This document shows, piece by piece, positions 44,476 through 53,789 of a stretch of DNA of 64,000 bases. The notes under the pieces were generated by a model. That model was not told the DNA's origin, ran no database searches, and worked only from the letters and a program-made list of their open reading frames with translations. How positions within the stretch are numbered: the stretch's first letter is position 1; every line of letters starts with the position of its first letter. The DNA comes from JAENWD01 sp963837165 (GTDB lineage Bacteria; Acidobacteriota; Vicinamibacteria; Vicinamibacterales; JAENWD01): positions 558,001-622,000 of the forward strand of contig CAWIMD010000002.1 of assembly GCA_963837165.1 (NCBI GenBank). The letters are read 5' to 3'. Made by a program: the position numbers and the translations under genes.

Positions 44476-46537
44476 ATGCGGCTCGTCGCGCAGGCGGTGG
44501 TCGCGACGCTCCTCGTGTCTCCGCCCGCGGTTCGTGCGCAGGAGCCGGCCGATGGCCGGGGGCCGGCTCCCGCCAGTACCTCGTCATCTCGAGGTCCCCT
44601 ACCTTCCCCAGTCCAGGTCGCTCTGCGGCGGCGCTTCGGCTGCGATGGTGGAGCGCTATTGGGGCGCGCCGCGGGTACAGCCGGGGGACTTTGCGGGCCT
44701 CGTGGATCGGCGCCGGGGCGGGATCCCGACGACCGCGCTCGTCTCGCGGCTGGCAGCGGACGGATGGCAGGCCTTTGCGCTGCGCGGGTCTCCGGCGATT
44801 CTCCGTCACCATATCGATCTCGGCCGACCGGTCATCGCCCTGCTCCAGGTCGGGTCGGACCGACTGCACTACGTGGTGGTCGTCGGCGTCACCCAAACGT
44901 CGGTCGTCTATCACGACCCGGCGCTCCTGCCAGACCAGGCCGAGGAGACGGCCGCCTTCGATCGGCAGTGGCAGCGCACCGATCGGTGGATGCTGCTCGT
45001 CCTTCCGCGGGCCGGCGCTGATCGACGCCGGCCGGCGTCGCCCGCGACAGCAGCCGGCCCCGCGGTCGTGGCGCATCCGCCGCTCCCTCCGCGCTGCGCC
45101 GACCCGCTCGAGGACGGCGTGGCACTGGCGCGTGCCCGTGAGTATGACGCCGCCCGTGCGCGGTTCCGCGAGGCGGCGGCCCGGTGCGGCGATCGGCCGC
45201 AACCGTTCGTGGAGCTCTCGAGCGTCGATCTGCTCGACCGGCGATACGAGTCCGCCGTCAGGCTCGCTCATGAGGCGCTGGCGATGGATCCGTCGGACGA
45301 TCACGCGTGGCGCGTGCTGGCGACCGCGGAGTTCCTGCTGGATCGGCCGCTGGATGCCCTGAGGGCGTGGAACAGTGCGGGTTCGCCACGCGTGGACCTG
45401 ATCAACATCCACGGGCTGAGGAGGACCCGGTATGGATCGGTGGAGCAGTTTCTGGGCCTGTCGCCCGGCGAGTTGCTCACGGCCGACCGCATCGGGCGCG
45501 CCGAGCGCCGTCTCGCGGAGCTGCCCGCGCTTGGCGCGTCCCGGCTCAGCTTCGACCCGGCGCCAGGCGGCTACGCCAATCTCGAGGCGGCCGTCGTCGA
45601 ACGGCCGCTGGTGCCCGGCTCGCCCGTCGAGCTGGCGGCGGTTGGCGCCCGGGCCGTGAGCGAGCGGGAAGCGCGGTGGACCTTTGCGAGCCCGACGAGG
45701 AACGGTGAGGCGATTACCGCGGCCTGGCGGTGGTGGCCGGCGCGCGAGGGGGCCACGATCGAGGCACGAGTCCCCCTCGCCGGTCGTGTGCGCGGCGTGC
45801 TTGGCCTGGCTGGCGGCCTGATCAACCAGTCCTACGCCGTCGCGGATCCGGGTCCACTGCCCGCCGCCGAGCGCCGGCGGTTCGCGCGCGCCTCGCTCTC
45901 GGACTGGGCGACGCCGCACGTTCGATGGGAACTGCAGGCCGGGCTCGACCGGTGGACCGACGGCGGAGCCTTCGGGATGCTCGGCAGTGCCCTGGACCTG
46001 CGGCTCGCCGCCGATCGCCTCGACATCGGCCTCGGCGCCGATGCATGGCCTTCGAGGACCGGATTCGGCAGCGTCTCACTCGAGGGGCGCTGGCGCTCGA
46101 CAGTCGACCGGACGCGCGTGGTCCTGGGCGTGGACGCGGGGGCGACTTCGGTCTCGGCGCGCGCGCCGCGCGGCCTCTGGCCCGGTGCCGGCACCGGCCA
46201 TGCGCGCCCGGCCCTGCTCCGGGCGCACCCGCTTCTGGACGAGGACGGAGTGATTGCCGGCGAAGCGTTCGGCCGGCAGCTCGTTCACGGCACCGTCGAG
46301 GCGCGGATACCGGTGGCGAGGCAGCTGCTGACGCGGCTCCAGGCGGCGGTGTTCGTAGACGCCGCACGCGCCTGGCAGGGCATCCGGACCGGGCGCCTCC
46401 TGACAGACGTCGGCGGCGGGCTCAGGGTCGAGCTGGCGGGAGAGGGCACCATCCGCGTGGATGCCGCGCACGGGCTGATGGACGGCGCGGATGCGCTCTC
46501 GATCGCATGGGAGCCGCCGTGGCCTGGGCGCCGATAG
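44476..46537 (+). pseudogene. PA2778-like C39 cysteine peptidase with TPR and outer-membrane-barrel-like C-terminus, broken by one extra base
   Basis: ATG 44476 gives a signal peptide (MRLVAQAVVATLLVSPPAVRAQ). The frame is lost at 44579-44580. Removing one base joins ...APAST to RHLEVPYLPQSRSLCGG, the start of a papain-like C39 domain with Cys in LCGGASAAM, His in RLHYVVVVG and Asp in YHDP. TPR-like helices follow (ALARAREYDAARARFREAAARCG, YESAVRLAHEALAMDPSDDHAW). The last 250 or so residues alternate like beta-strands and end in a pattern close to the C-terminus of Omp85/surface-antigen barrels (AAVFVDAARAW, DVGGGLRVEL, TIRVDAAHGL). Repaired length is about 686 residues; ordinary PA2778 proteins stop after the TPR part. 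Confidence 0.75.
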
Positions 46538-46603
46538 ACGCCTGAACGCGGCGTTCGCTCCCGCCCTCCGGCAGGTTTATGCTGGGACACTGGGAGCGTG
46601 CCG

Positions 46604-47680
46604 ATGCCCGTCCGCAAGACAGCCCGCCCGGCGCACCGGGTCCGCCATTCACACCGAACGACCCGGCCCCGGCGCCGCAGCCCACGACCGCGGACCGAGC
46701 GCATCGTCGTGCCCGGACCGGCGCGGGCCCGCGCGTCGCTGCTGGCGGCGGCGGTTGCCAGCGGGCCGGCGCCCGATGTCGAGAAGGGCGCGATACGGGT
46801 GGGGGTCTACGACGGCACCCGCCAGCCCTGGACGTCGGCCGTGCTGGTCCGGCTCATCGACGGCACGCAGCAGCAGATCTTCACCCGGACCCTGACCGGC
46901 AGCTCCTTCGAGCTGACCGGCCTGGCCTTTCACGACAACTTCATCGATCGGTACGACGTCGTCGTTTCGGCGTCGCACCGGGCGCAGGCCGGCTTCTCGC
47001 CCGTAATCCTGCGGCGCGGCGTCGTCGTCCCCGTGGATCTCATGCTGCTGCCGCAGCCCTTCCGCTTCGCCTTCGATCCCTGGGACGACGTGGTGGCGCA
47101 GCATCCCAGGATCGCGGACCTGCTCCGGCTGGATGCCGCCACCGAGGCGCCGGCGCGCGAGCGCTACGGGCGGCTCGCTCTCGAACAGCCGCCCGAGCTG
47201 GCCTGCCTCCTGAACCTCGCCACGGCGATGTCGTCGCTCTTCCTGCGCAGCGGAACGCCGCTCGCCTTTCTCAAGTCGATCGAGTGGAACACCCTTGCCC
47301 AGGACCGCTTCTTCGGCTGGGCCGACCGGGAGATCGTGGTCGAGATCGAGGAGGCCCTGCACGCGGGGACCGTCGATCCGGAGCCCCTGCCCGGCATCTT
47401 CCATCCCGGCGCGACCCGGAGCGTGAAGCAGAAGCAGTTCGGCGAGGCCAACGTGCAGCTCACGCTGCACGAGAACGACACGCGCACGATCGGCGGCGTC
47501 GATTGCATCCGCATCGAGCCGGACATCGACTATTACCGCGACCCGCTGGCCCACTCGGTGCTGGAAGTCATGAAGCCCGGGCTGACGGATCCGGCAACGG
47601 TCTACGTGCTCCGGTGGATTGCCGGCCGGCAGTCGGGGCAGCCGAACTTCGCGCCGCCGTACCGGATCGTGGATGCCTGA
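46604..47680 (+). CDS. Hypothetical protein with basic N-terminus and beta-rich domain
   Basis: The product is about 358 residues from ATG 46604 (GTG 46598 is also possible). The first 50 residues are Arg/Pro-rich with a short hydrophobic stretch (ARASLLAAAVASG), not a clear signal peptide. A compact beta domain follows (GAIRVGVYDGTRQPWTSAVLVRLIDG), reminiscent of carboxypeptidase-regulatory-like folds, then a helical half (ELACLLNLATAMSSLFL, NTLAQDRFFGWADREIVVEIEEALH) and a C-terminal strand-rich end. I recognise no family. It stands alone, 66 bp before a promoter for the next gene. Confidence 0.65.
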   Translation: MPVRKTARPAHRVRHSHRTTRPRRRSPRPRTERIVVPGPARARASLLAAAVASGPAPDVEKGAIRVGVYDGTRQPWTSAVLVRLIDGTQQQIFTRTLTGSSFELTGLAFHDNFIDRYDVVVSASHRAQAGFSPVILRRGVVVPVDLMLLPQPFRFAFDPWDDVVAQHPRIADLLRLDAATEAPARERYGRLALEQPPELACLLNLATAMSSLFLRSGTPLAFLKSIEWNTLAQDRFFGWADREIVVEIEEALHAGTVDPEPLPGIFHPGATRSVKQKQFGEANVQLTLHENDTRTIGGVDCIRIEPDIDYYRDPLAHSVLEVMKPGLTDPATVYVLRWIAGRQSGQPNFAPPYRIVDA

Positions 47681-47710
47681 GGTGGCGACAGCCGGCCCGA
47701 TCTCTATCCA

Positions 47711-47738
47711 TTGACAATATAACCACACTGGATATAGT
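47711..47738 (+). promoter_or_regulatory. Strong sigma-70 promoter and dyad for PadR gene 2
   Basis: TTGACA (47711-47716) and TATAGT (47733-47738) with a 16-bp spacer are near consensus. The ATG at 47746 lies 7 bp after the -10, so the mRNA is predicted to be leaderless. CAATATAACC and GGATATAGTTG form an imperfect dyad across the spacer and -10, a likely PadR operator. Confidence 0.7.
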
Positions 47739-47745
47739 TGGCGGC

Positions 47746-48108
47746 ATGCCTCACGCCGCCGACGAAATCGCCGCGCTGCTCCCCCTGCCTCCCGCGACGT
47801 TTCACATCCTGCTGGCCGTCGCGCAGCACGACCGGCATGGCTACGGCATCATCCAGGAAGTCGAGGAGCGCACCGGCGGCCAGGTGCGGCTCAGCCCCGG
47901 CACGCTCTACCGGTCGATTCAGCGAATGCTCGAGCAAGGCTTGCTCGTCGAGACCAGCGAGCGCCCCGCCCCCGACCTCGACGACGAGCGGCGCCGCTAC
48001 TACCGGATAACGTCGTTCGGCGAAGCGGTCGCCCGGGCGGAGCTGGCCCGCATCGACGGCCTGGTCCGGCTGGCCCGGAAGCACGGCCTCAAGCCGGAGC
48101 GCGCGTGA
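47746..48108 (+). CDS. PadR-family transcriptional repressor paired with ADOP permease 3
   Basis: The product is 120 residues with the PadR winged helix: FHILLAVAQHDRHGYGIIQEVEERTGG, LSPGTLYRSIQRMLEQGLLVE and the wing RRRYYRITSFGEAVARAEL. It probably represses its own promoter and the permease gene, whose ATG overlaps its stop (TGATG). No ribosome site is visible, in line with a leaderless transcript. Confidence 0.93.
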   Translation: MPHAADEIAALLPLPPATFHILLAVAQHDRHGYGIIQEVEERTGGQVRLSPGTLYRSIQRMLEQGLLVETSERPAPDLDDERRRYYRITSFGEAVARAELARIDGLVRLARKHGLKPERA

Positions 48109-50688
48109 TGCGTCCGTATCGGGCGCTCCTCCACCTGTATCCGGCTTCGTTCCGCCGCGAGTTCGGCCCGGAGCTGACCGCCGTCTTCGAGCGGCGAATG
48201 CGCGGACGCAGCGTCACCGCAAGAGCGGGCCTGTGGGTGGAAGCGCTTGCGGACGTCTTCGTCAACGCCCTCCGGCTCCACCTCGAGCTGCTCGGACAGG
48301 ATCTTCGCTACGCGCTGCGCGTCCTGGCCAACGCCCCGGGGTTCGCTCTCACGGCCATTCTGGTCACCGCTCTCGGTATCGGTGCGAACACCGCCGCCTT
48401 CTCGGTGGCCGACTTCGTGTTCTTCCGGCCCCTGCCCTATGCGGATGCCGACCGTCTCGTGACGCTGTGGTTGCATCCGCCGGGATACCGGCTCGAGCTC
48501 TCGCCGCCCAACTATCGCGACTGGAAGGCCATGAGCGCCTCCTTCGAGGCCATGGGCGCATACCACGCGACCGAGGTGAACTTCCTGGCCGACGCCGGCC
48601 CCGAACGCCTGGGCGGAGTGGCGGTCACCCCCGATTCTGATGCCCATCCTCGGCATCGCGCCCGAAGTCGGTCGCCTGCCGGCCGCCTCCGACGAGCGCC
48701 AGGGTCCGGGCGGCACGATCGTCCTCAGCCACGCCCTCTGGCAGCGGATGTTCGGCGGCACGCGCGATGTCCTCGGGCAGGTCGTCCGCCTGGATGGCAC
48801 CGCCTACGTCGTCATCGGCGTGATGCCCGCTTCCTTCAGCTTCCCGAGCCGCGAGGTGGCGTTCTGGACGCTGATGCCGACCGAGGAGCGCCTCAACGAC
48901 GAGCGTGACAACTACTGGTTCCACGCCCTCGGGAAGCTGAAGCCGCGAGTCAGCCTCGACGAAGCCCGCGCGGATCTGTCGGTGGTCGCCGATCGCCTGG
49001 CGCGCGCCTATCCGGCGGTCAACGCACAGATGGGCGCCACCGTCATGCCTTTGCGCGACGAGTACCCGGAGCAGTCCGGGATCATGCTTTTGGCGCTGTG
49101 TGGTGCGACCCTCTCGGTGCTGCTCATCGCGTGCGCAAACCTCGCCGGGCTGCTCGTTGCCCGCTCGCACGCCCGGCGCCGCGAGCTGGAGCTGCGCGCC
49201 GCGCTCGGCGCCGGCCGCGAGCGCCTCGTCCGGCAGCTCGTGACCGAGAGCCTCGTCGTGGCAGTGGCGGGCGGCGTGCTCGGGCTGATGCTGGCCATCG
49301 CGAGCGTCCCGCTGCTGTCGCTGCTCATCCCGACGTCGCTGCCCGTGTCGAACGCGCCGGCGATCGATCTCCGTGCGCTGGCCGTGGCCGGCGCGCTCAC
49401 CATCGCCACGGGGCTGGGCTTCGGGGTCTTTCCGGCGTTCCGGTCGTCGGCGACAGGTGATTTCGGCGCGCTTCGCCAGGGCGTTCGCGGCGGCGGCCTG
49501 CGGGGCATCCGCGTGCGCTCCACGCTCGTGGTGGTCGAGGTGATGGCGTCGGTGGTCTTGCTGGTCTGGGCCGGACTGCTCATGCGCGCGCTTCACCAGC
49601 TGGATGCGCGGGATCCCGGCTTCAGGGCCGACGGCGTGCTGACGATGCGGACGGCCCTGCCGCGACCGAAGTACGCGCTCTCGTCGAAGCGCGAACAGTT
49701 CTTCACCGACGTGCTCACGCGCATCCGCCACATCCCGGGCGTCAGCGGCGCCGCCTACATCTCGTTCCTGCCGATGACGATGGGCGGGGGGATCTTCCCG
49801 GTGGGACTGCCCGGCGAACCGGCAGCCCTGCACACCGGGCGCGTGGCGAGCCTTCGGTTCGCCACCCCCGGCTATTTCGCCACCCTTGGGATTCCGCTGC
49901 TTCGCGGACGGGACGTGCGCGAGGCCGACACGTTGAGCCAGCCGCCGGTGATGGTGGTCAGCCAGTCGTTCGCCGACCACTACTGGCCAGGCGAGGACGC
50001 CATCGGCAGGCGGGTGAACTTCCTGTACGCGGACCGCACGGTGGTCGGCATCGTTGGAGATGTGCGGGTGCGGGGACCCGAGCGCAGCAGCGAGCCGCAG
50101 GCATACCTTCCGTACCGCCAGGTGGACGACGGGTCGTTCCCCTTCTTCACGCCGAAGGATCTTGCGATTCGCAGCTCGCTGCCGCCGGAGGCGCTGGTCC
50201 CGCTGGTGCGTCGCATCGTCGCGGATGCCGACCCGGAGCAACCGATCTCCAATGTCCGGCGCATGAGCGAGATCGTGTCGGAGCAGACCGAGCTGCGCGC
50301 GGTCCAGGTGCGCGTGCTGGCGGCGTTCGCCCTGGCGGCACTGGTGCTCGCGGCGCTGGGCGTCCACGGCCTGCTCGCCTTCACCGTGTCGCAACGCCGT
50401 CACGAGATCGGCGTGCGCATGGCCCTCGGCGCCGAGCCCAGGCGCATCGTCGCCGGCATCCTGCGGCAGAGTGCGGTGCTGGCGCTGGCGGGCGTGGTGC
50501 CGGGCGCGGCCCTGGCCTACGCCGGCGGACGGGTCATGGAGTCGCTGCTCGCGGGCGTCACCCCGGGCGACGCGATGACGTTCGCGATTGCCACGACGCT
50601 TTGTGTGCTCACGACGATTGGGGGGAGCTTCGCCCCGGCCGCCCGCGCGGTGCAGGTGCCGCCGGCGACGGTGTTCCGGGCGGAGTGA
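48108..50688 (+). pseudogene. ADOP-type MacB/FtsX-like orphan permease 3, broken by one extra base
   Basis: From ATG 48108 a 55-residue prefix (YRALLHLYPASFRREFGPEL) precedes the core permease (DLRYALRVLANAPGFALTAI, first TM with IGANTAAFSVADF). The frame is lost after GGVAVTPD. Removing one T at 48635-48636 continues as LMPILGIAPEVGRLPA and through both FtsX halves (LLIACANLAGLLVARSHARRRELELRAALGAG; RHEIGVRMALGAEPRRI) to the C-terminus QVPPATVFRAE, the usual ADOP ending. Repaired length is about 859 residues. As written, only about 180 residues of permease would be made. Confidence 0.88.
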
Positions 50689-50779
50689 GCCCGGCCTGTC
50701 GTTGACACCTCCCGGGATATCTGCCACGTTGTCACTTCAGCTCCGTGCAGATGCCTCCAGCCAGGGCCCGGGAGTCCGC

Positions 50780-51181
50780 ATGACGCTCAACCACCTGAAC
50801 CTGACCGTGATCTCGCCCGAGGAGACGAGCGCGTTTCTCGCGAAGTACTTCGGCCTGGCGCCGCGTGGCGGGAACGCGGGCATGCAGCTCCTGCACGACG
50901 ATGGCGGCATGGTCCTGACGTTGATCAAGGCGCGGGCCGAGGATCGTGCGGGGACGCCGGAAGGCATGGCCGCCATTGCCGCGCAGCCTGGCGACGGAGC
51001 TGTTCGCTATCCGAGCTCGTTTCACATCGGGTTCATCCAGCCGAGCCGAGAGCGCGTGAACGAGATCAACGCACTCCTGGCGGCCGACGGGTTCCGCGTA
51101 CAGCCGCCGTCGCTGCAGCACGGGGCGTGGACGTTCTACTTCACGGCGCCGGGGGGATTCACGATCGAGGTGATGGGCTGA
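50780..51181 (+). CDS. VOC (glyoxalase/dioxygenase fold) protein
   Basis: The 133-residue VOC superfamily domain starts with MTLNHLNLTVISPEETSAFLAKYFGL (first beta-alpha-beta unit with a metal-type His at residue 5). A second unit has SFHIGFIQPSRERVNEINALL and ends with FYFTAPGGFTIEVMG (Glu as in the metal site). The reaction cannot be inferred; resistance, dioxygenase and isomerase roles exist in this fold. It ends 3 bp before a convergent tRNA gene. Confidence 0.9.
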   Translation: MTLNHLNLTVISPEETSAFLAKYFGLAPRGGNAGMQLLHDDGGMVLTLIKARAEDRAGTPEGMAAIAAQPGDGAVRYPSSFHIGFIQPSRERVNEINALLAADGFRVQPPSLQHGAWTFYFTAPGGFTIEVMG

Positions 51182-51184
51182 AAT

Positions 51185-51261
51185 TGGTCGGGACGACTGG
51201 ATTCGAACCAGCGACCCCCTGAACCCCATTCAGGTGCGCTACCAGACTGCGCTACGTCCCG
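51185..51261 (-). tRNA. tRNA-Pro (anticodon GGG)
   Basis: A 77-nt cloverleaf on the minus strand has acceptor CGGGACG/CGTCCCG, anticodon stem CCTGA/TCAGG around ATGGGGT (anticodon GGG), a TTCGAAT T-loop and encoded CCA. It is the second proline tRNA in the window. The MerR gene ends 11 bp upstream on the same strand. Confidence 0.97.
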
Positions 51262-51272
51262 ACTCCGGTGGG

Positions 51273-51788
51273 CTACTTCTTGCGGCGCTCCGTGCTCATG
51301 CGGCTTCCGCTGGCGGTCTTTTTCGCGGCGGCGGGTCGTGGCTTCTCTCTGGCAGCGACCGGCGTCGGCGCGCCGGGTCGTCCGGCGTGGCCGTTGCCAC
51401 CCGGCCGGCTGAGCATCGCCAGCAGCGAGCGCAGTTCCTCGCGCACCCTGACGATCCGCTTCCGCGCGTCGGCGGGCAGCTTCGCGCTCCGGCCGAGAGG
51501 CTCGTCGTCGAACGGCAGCTCGTCCGTGCCCGACCGTTCTTCGTCGATCTTGCGACGCGCACCAGCCAGCGTCAGCCCTTCGCCGAACACCAGCTGCTTG
51601 ATGCGCAGTACGCGATCGAGGTCCGCGCGGCGATACACCCGCGGGCCACCCGGCGTCCTGGCCACTCCGAGGTCCGTGAACTCCATCTCCCACGTGCGCA
51701 GCACGTAGGGCTGGACCTGCGCCAGCTCGCAGACCTCGGCCGCCTTCAGCCAGGCACGCTTTGGAGACTCGGCAGACGCCTGGGCCAT
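51273..51788 (-). CDS. MerR-family transcriptional regulator
   Basis: The product is 171 residues. The N-terminal MerR winged helix reads WLKAAEVCELAQVQPYVLRTWEMEF followed by GPRVYRRADLDRVLRIKQLVFGEGLTLAGARRKI. After residue 120 comes a basic low-complexity tail (GNGHAGRPG...AAAKKTASGSRMSTERRKK). It lacks the Cys ligands of metal-sensing MerR proteins. The order MerR then tRNA-Pro, with an HU/IHF gene nearby, echoes the ihfA-merR-tRNA-Pro neighbourhood of gammaproteobacteria. Confidence 0.9.
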   Translation of the reverse strand: MAQASAESPKRAWLKAAEVCELAQVQPYVLRTWEMEFTDLGVARTPGGPRVYRRADLDRVLRIKQLVFGEGLTLAGARRKIDEERSGTDELPFDDEPLGRSAKLPADARKRIVRVREELRSLLAMLSRPGGNGHAGRPGAPTPVAAREKPRPAAAKKTASGSRMSTERRKK

Positions 51789-51863
51789 TTCCCGCCTTCG
51801 GCCTCGGGCGCGCGCCAGGCGCTGCCCTCGCCAGCCGACTCACGAGTATAGCATCAGCCGCCG

Positions 51864-53294
51864 CTACTGGCGGTCCGCCTTCGCCTTGCGTTCCTGCCCC
51901 CGCCGGCGCACGTGGAGACGGACCGGCGACCCGGCAAAGCCGAACGAATCGCGGATCTGGTTGACGAGGAACCGTTCGTACGAGAAGTGAAACGACGTGG
52001 CCACGTTGGTGAAGAACACGAACGTCGGCGGGGCCACGCCGGTCTGCGCCGCGTAGAGCACCCGCACGTGCCGCCGGCCGGGGCTGGCCGGCGGGTGCAC
52101 CGAGGTCACCGCCTGCACGAACCGGTTCAGCTCCGGCGTCGGCACGCGCTTCATGCGGGCGTCCGCGACGCGATCGATGGCCTCGAGCAGCTTCGGGGCG
52201 CGTTCGCCGGTTGCGGCCGAGATGTGCAGCACCGGGGCGTAGTCCAGGAACTTCAGCTGCCGCTTCAACTCGTCGTCGAACGTGCGGACGAAGTCCGGGC
52301 CCCTGTCCTTGACGAGATCCCACTTGTTCGCCACGACGATGATGCCGCGCCCCTGCCGATCGGCCTCCCCCGCAATCGCCGCGTCCTGATCGGTGACCCC
52401 CGCGGTCGCATCCACCACCAGCACGACGACGTCGGCCTTCTCGATGGCGCGTCGCGCCACCAGGACGCTGAGCGACTCGACCTGGCCGCTGCGCGCGACC
52501 CGGCCGGGCCGCCGGATGCCCGCGGTGTCCACGATGCGGAACTCCCGCTTGTGCCAGCGGAGCACCGCGTCGATTGCGTCGCGCGTCGTGCCCGGCAGCT
52601 CGCTGACGAGCATGCGCTCCTCGCGCAGCAGCCGATTCACCAGCGACGACTTGCCGGCGTTCGGACGGCCGACGATCGCCACCGAGGTCTCGGGCCGCGA
52701 GTCGCGTACACCCGGCCCCCCCGGCGCGTCATCGGCGTCCCGGGGCTGGCTGGAGCCCTCGCCGTCGAGCTCGCCGACCTTCGCAGACGTCTTGCCCAGC
52801 CGCCTGGCGATCTCGTCCAGCAGGTCGCTCATCCCCGTGCCGTGTTCACCCGACACCTCGAAGATCGGATCGAAGCCCAGCTCGTAGAACTGCAGGGCCC
52901 CGGCGCGGGCCTTCTTGACGTCTATCTTGTTGACGACAGCGAGGATCGGCTTGTCCGTGGCCCGCAGCCGCTGCACGATCTCGAGGTCGCCGGGGACGAG
53001 CCCCTGATCGCCGTCCAGGACCAGGACGAGCAGGTCGGCGTGTGCGATCGCCTGGCGCCCCTTGCCCGCCACGAGCTCGAGCAACGGATCGTCGGTCGCG
53101 CCGAACATCCCGCCGGTGTCGAGCAGCGTGAAGTCCACGCCCTCCCAGCTGGCCGCCTGCTCGATGACATCGCGCGTCGTGCCGGCCACGGGCGTGACGA
53201 TCGCGCGCCGGGTTCGGGTGATCCGATTGAACAGCGTGGACTTGCCGACGTTGGGACGCCCGACGAGCACCACGAGCGGCGAGCGGCGCGACAC
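51864..53294 (-). CDS. der: Ribosome-assembly GTPase Der (EngA)
   Basis: The product is 476 residues from GTG 53294. Two tandem G domains are complete: G1 GRPNVGKST with DTGG and NKID, and G1 GRPNAGKSS with DTAG and NKWD. A C-terminal KH-like domain follows (ASPGRRHVRVLYAAQTGVAPPTF, FHFSYERFLVNQIRDSFGF). Der is needed for 50S subunit maturation. The inter-domain linker is long and acidic (KVGELDGEGSSQPRDADDA). TACAAT ends 6 bp before the GTG, so a leaderless message is likely; a longer in-frame reading upstream is not conserved-looking. Confidence 0.95.
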   Translation of the reverse strand: MSRRSPLVVLVGRPNVGKSTLFNRITRTRRAIVTPVAGTTRDVIEQAASWEGVDFTLLDTGGMFGATDDPLLELVAGKGRQAIAHADLLVLVLDGDQGLVPGDLEIVQRLRATDKPILAVVNKIDVKKARAGALQFYELGFDPIFEVSGEHGTGMSDLLDEIARRLGKTSAKVGELDGEGSSQPRDADDAPGGPGVRDSRPETSVAIVGRPNAGKSSLVNRLLREERMLVSELPGTTRDAIDAVLRWHKREFRIVDTAGIRRPGRVARSGQVESLSVLVARRAIEKADVVVLVVDATAGVTDQDAAIAGEADRQGRGIIVVANKWDLVKDRGPDFVRTFDDELKRQLKFLDYAPVLHISAATGERAPKLLEAIDRVADARMKRVPTPELNRFVQAVTSVHPPASPGRRHVRVLYAAQTGVAPPTFVFFTNVATSFHFSYERFLVNQIRDSFGFAGSPVRLHVRRRGQERKAKADRQ

Positions 53295-53433
53295 AGCGGG
53301 ATTGTAGCAAGTGCGGCGGGACGGGCCCGTCCGACCGCCACCGACCGGTCGTGCATCGTTCCGGCCGTCCGCCACTTTCGATCCGGAGCCGGCGGGCGGG
53401 CACCCGGGGAGCCGCCGGTGCGCCCCCCGCAAT

Positions 53434-53463
53434 TTGACAACTGTAAGTCGTTATCTGTATTCT
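53434..53463 (+). promoter_or_regulatory. Promoter of the HU/IHF gene
   Basis: TTGACA (53434-53439) and TATTCT (53458-53463) with an 18-bp spacer, 27 bp before the ATG at 53490. The remainder of the 195-bp divergent gap with der is GC-rich and featureless. Confidence 0.65.
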
Positions 53464-53489
53464 ACTTACCGGGCCACGGGGTGCCCGGC

Positions 53490-53759
53490 ATGATCAAGCT
53501 GGACATCGTCAACGAGGTTTCGAAGATCGCGGACATCACGAAAGTGAAGGCCGAGCTGGCCGTGGACGCGGTGTTCGACGCCATGAGGGTCTCGATGCAG
53601 CGGGGCGAGCGCATCGAGCTGCGGGGGTTCGGCGTGTTCCAGGTGAAGCCCCGCAAGCGCGGCATCGGCCGCAACCCGCGGACGGGCAAGGAAGTGCGGA
53701 TTCCGCCGGGCCGGACCATCCGTTTCAAGCCGGGCAAGGACCTCCAGAACATCAGTTGA
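53490..53759 (+). CDS. HU/IHF-family nucleoid protein
   Basis: The 89-residue DNA-bending protein starts MIKLDIVNEVSKIADITKVKAE and has the beta-arm signature RGFGVFQVKPRKRGIGRNPRTGKEVRIPP with the conserved Pro that intercalates in DNA. It acts as a dimer in chromosome organisation. Length fits HU or a single IHF subunit. It is followed by the M50 protease gene after 30 bp. Confidence 0.95.
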   Translation: MIKLDIVNEVSKIADITKVKAELAVDAVFDAMRVSMQRGERIELRGFGVFQVKPRKRGIGRNPRTGKEVRIPPGRTIRFKPGKDLQNIS

Positions 53760-53789
53760 GGCGGTCGATGCCGGGCTGGCGAAAGTTGC

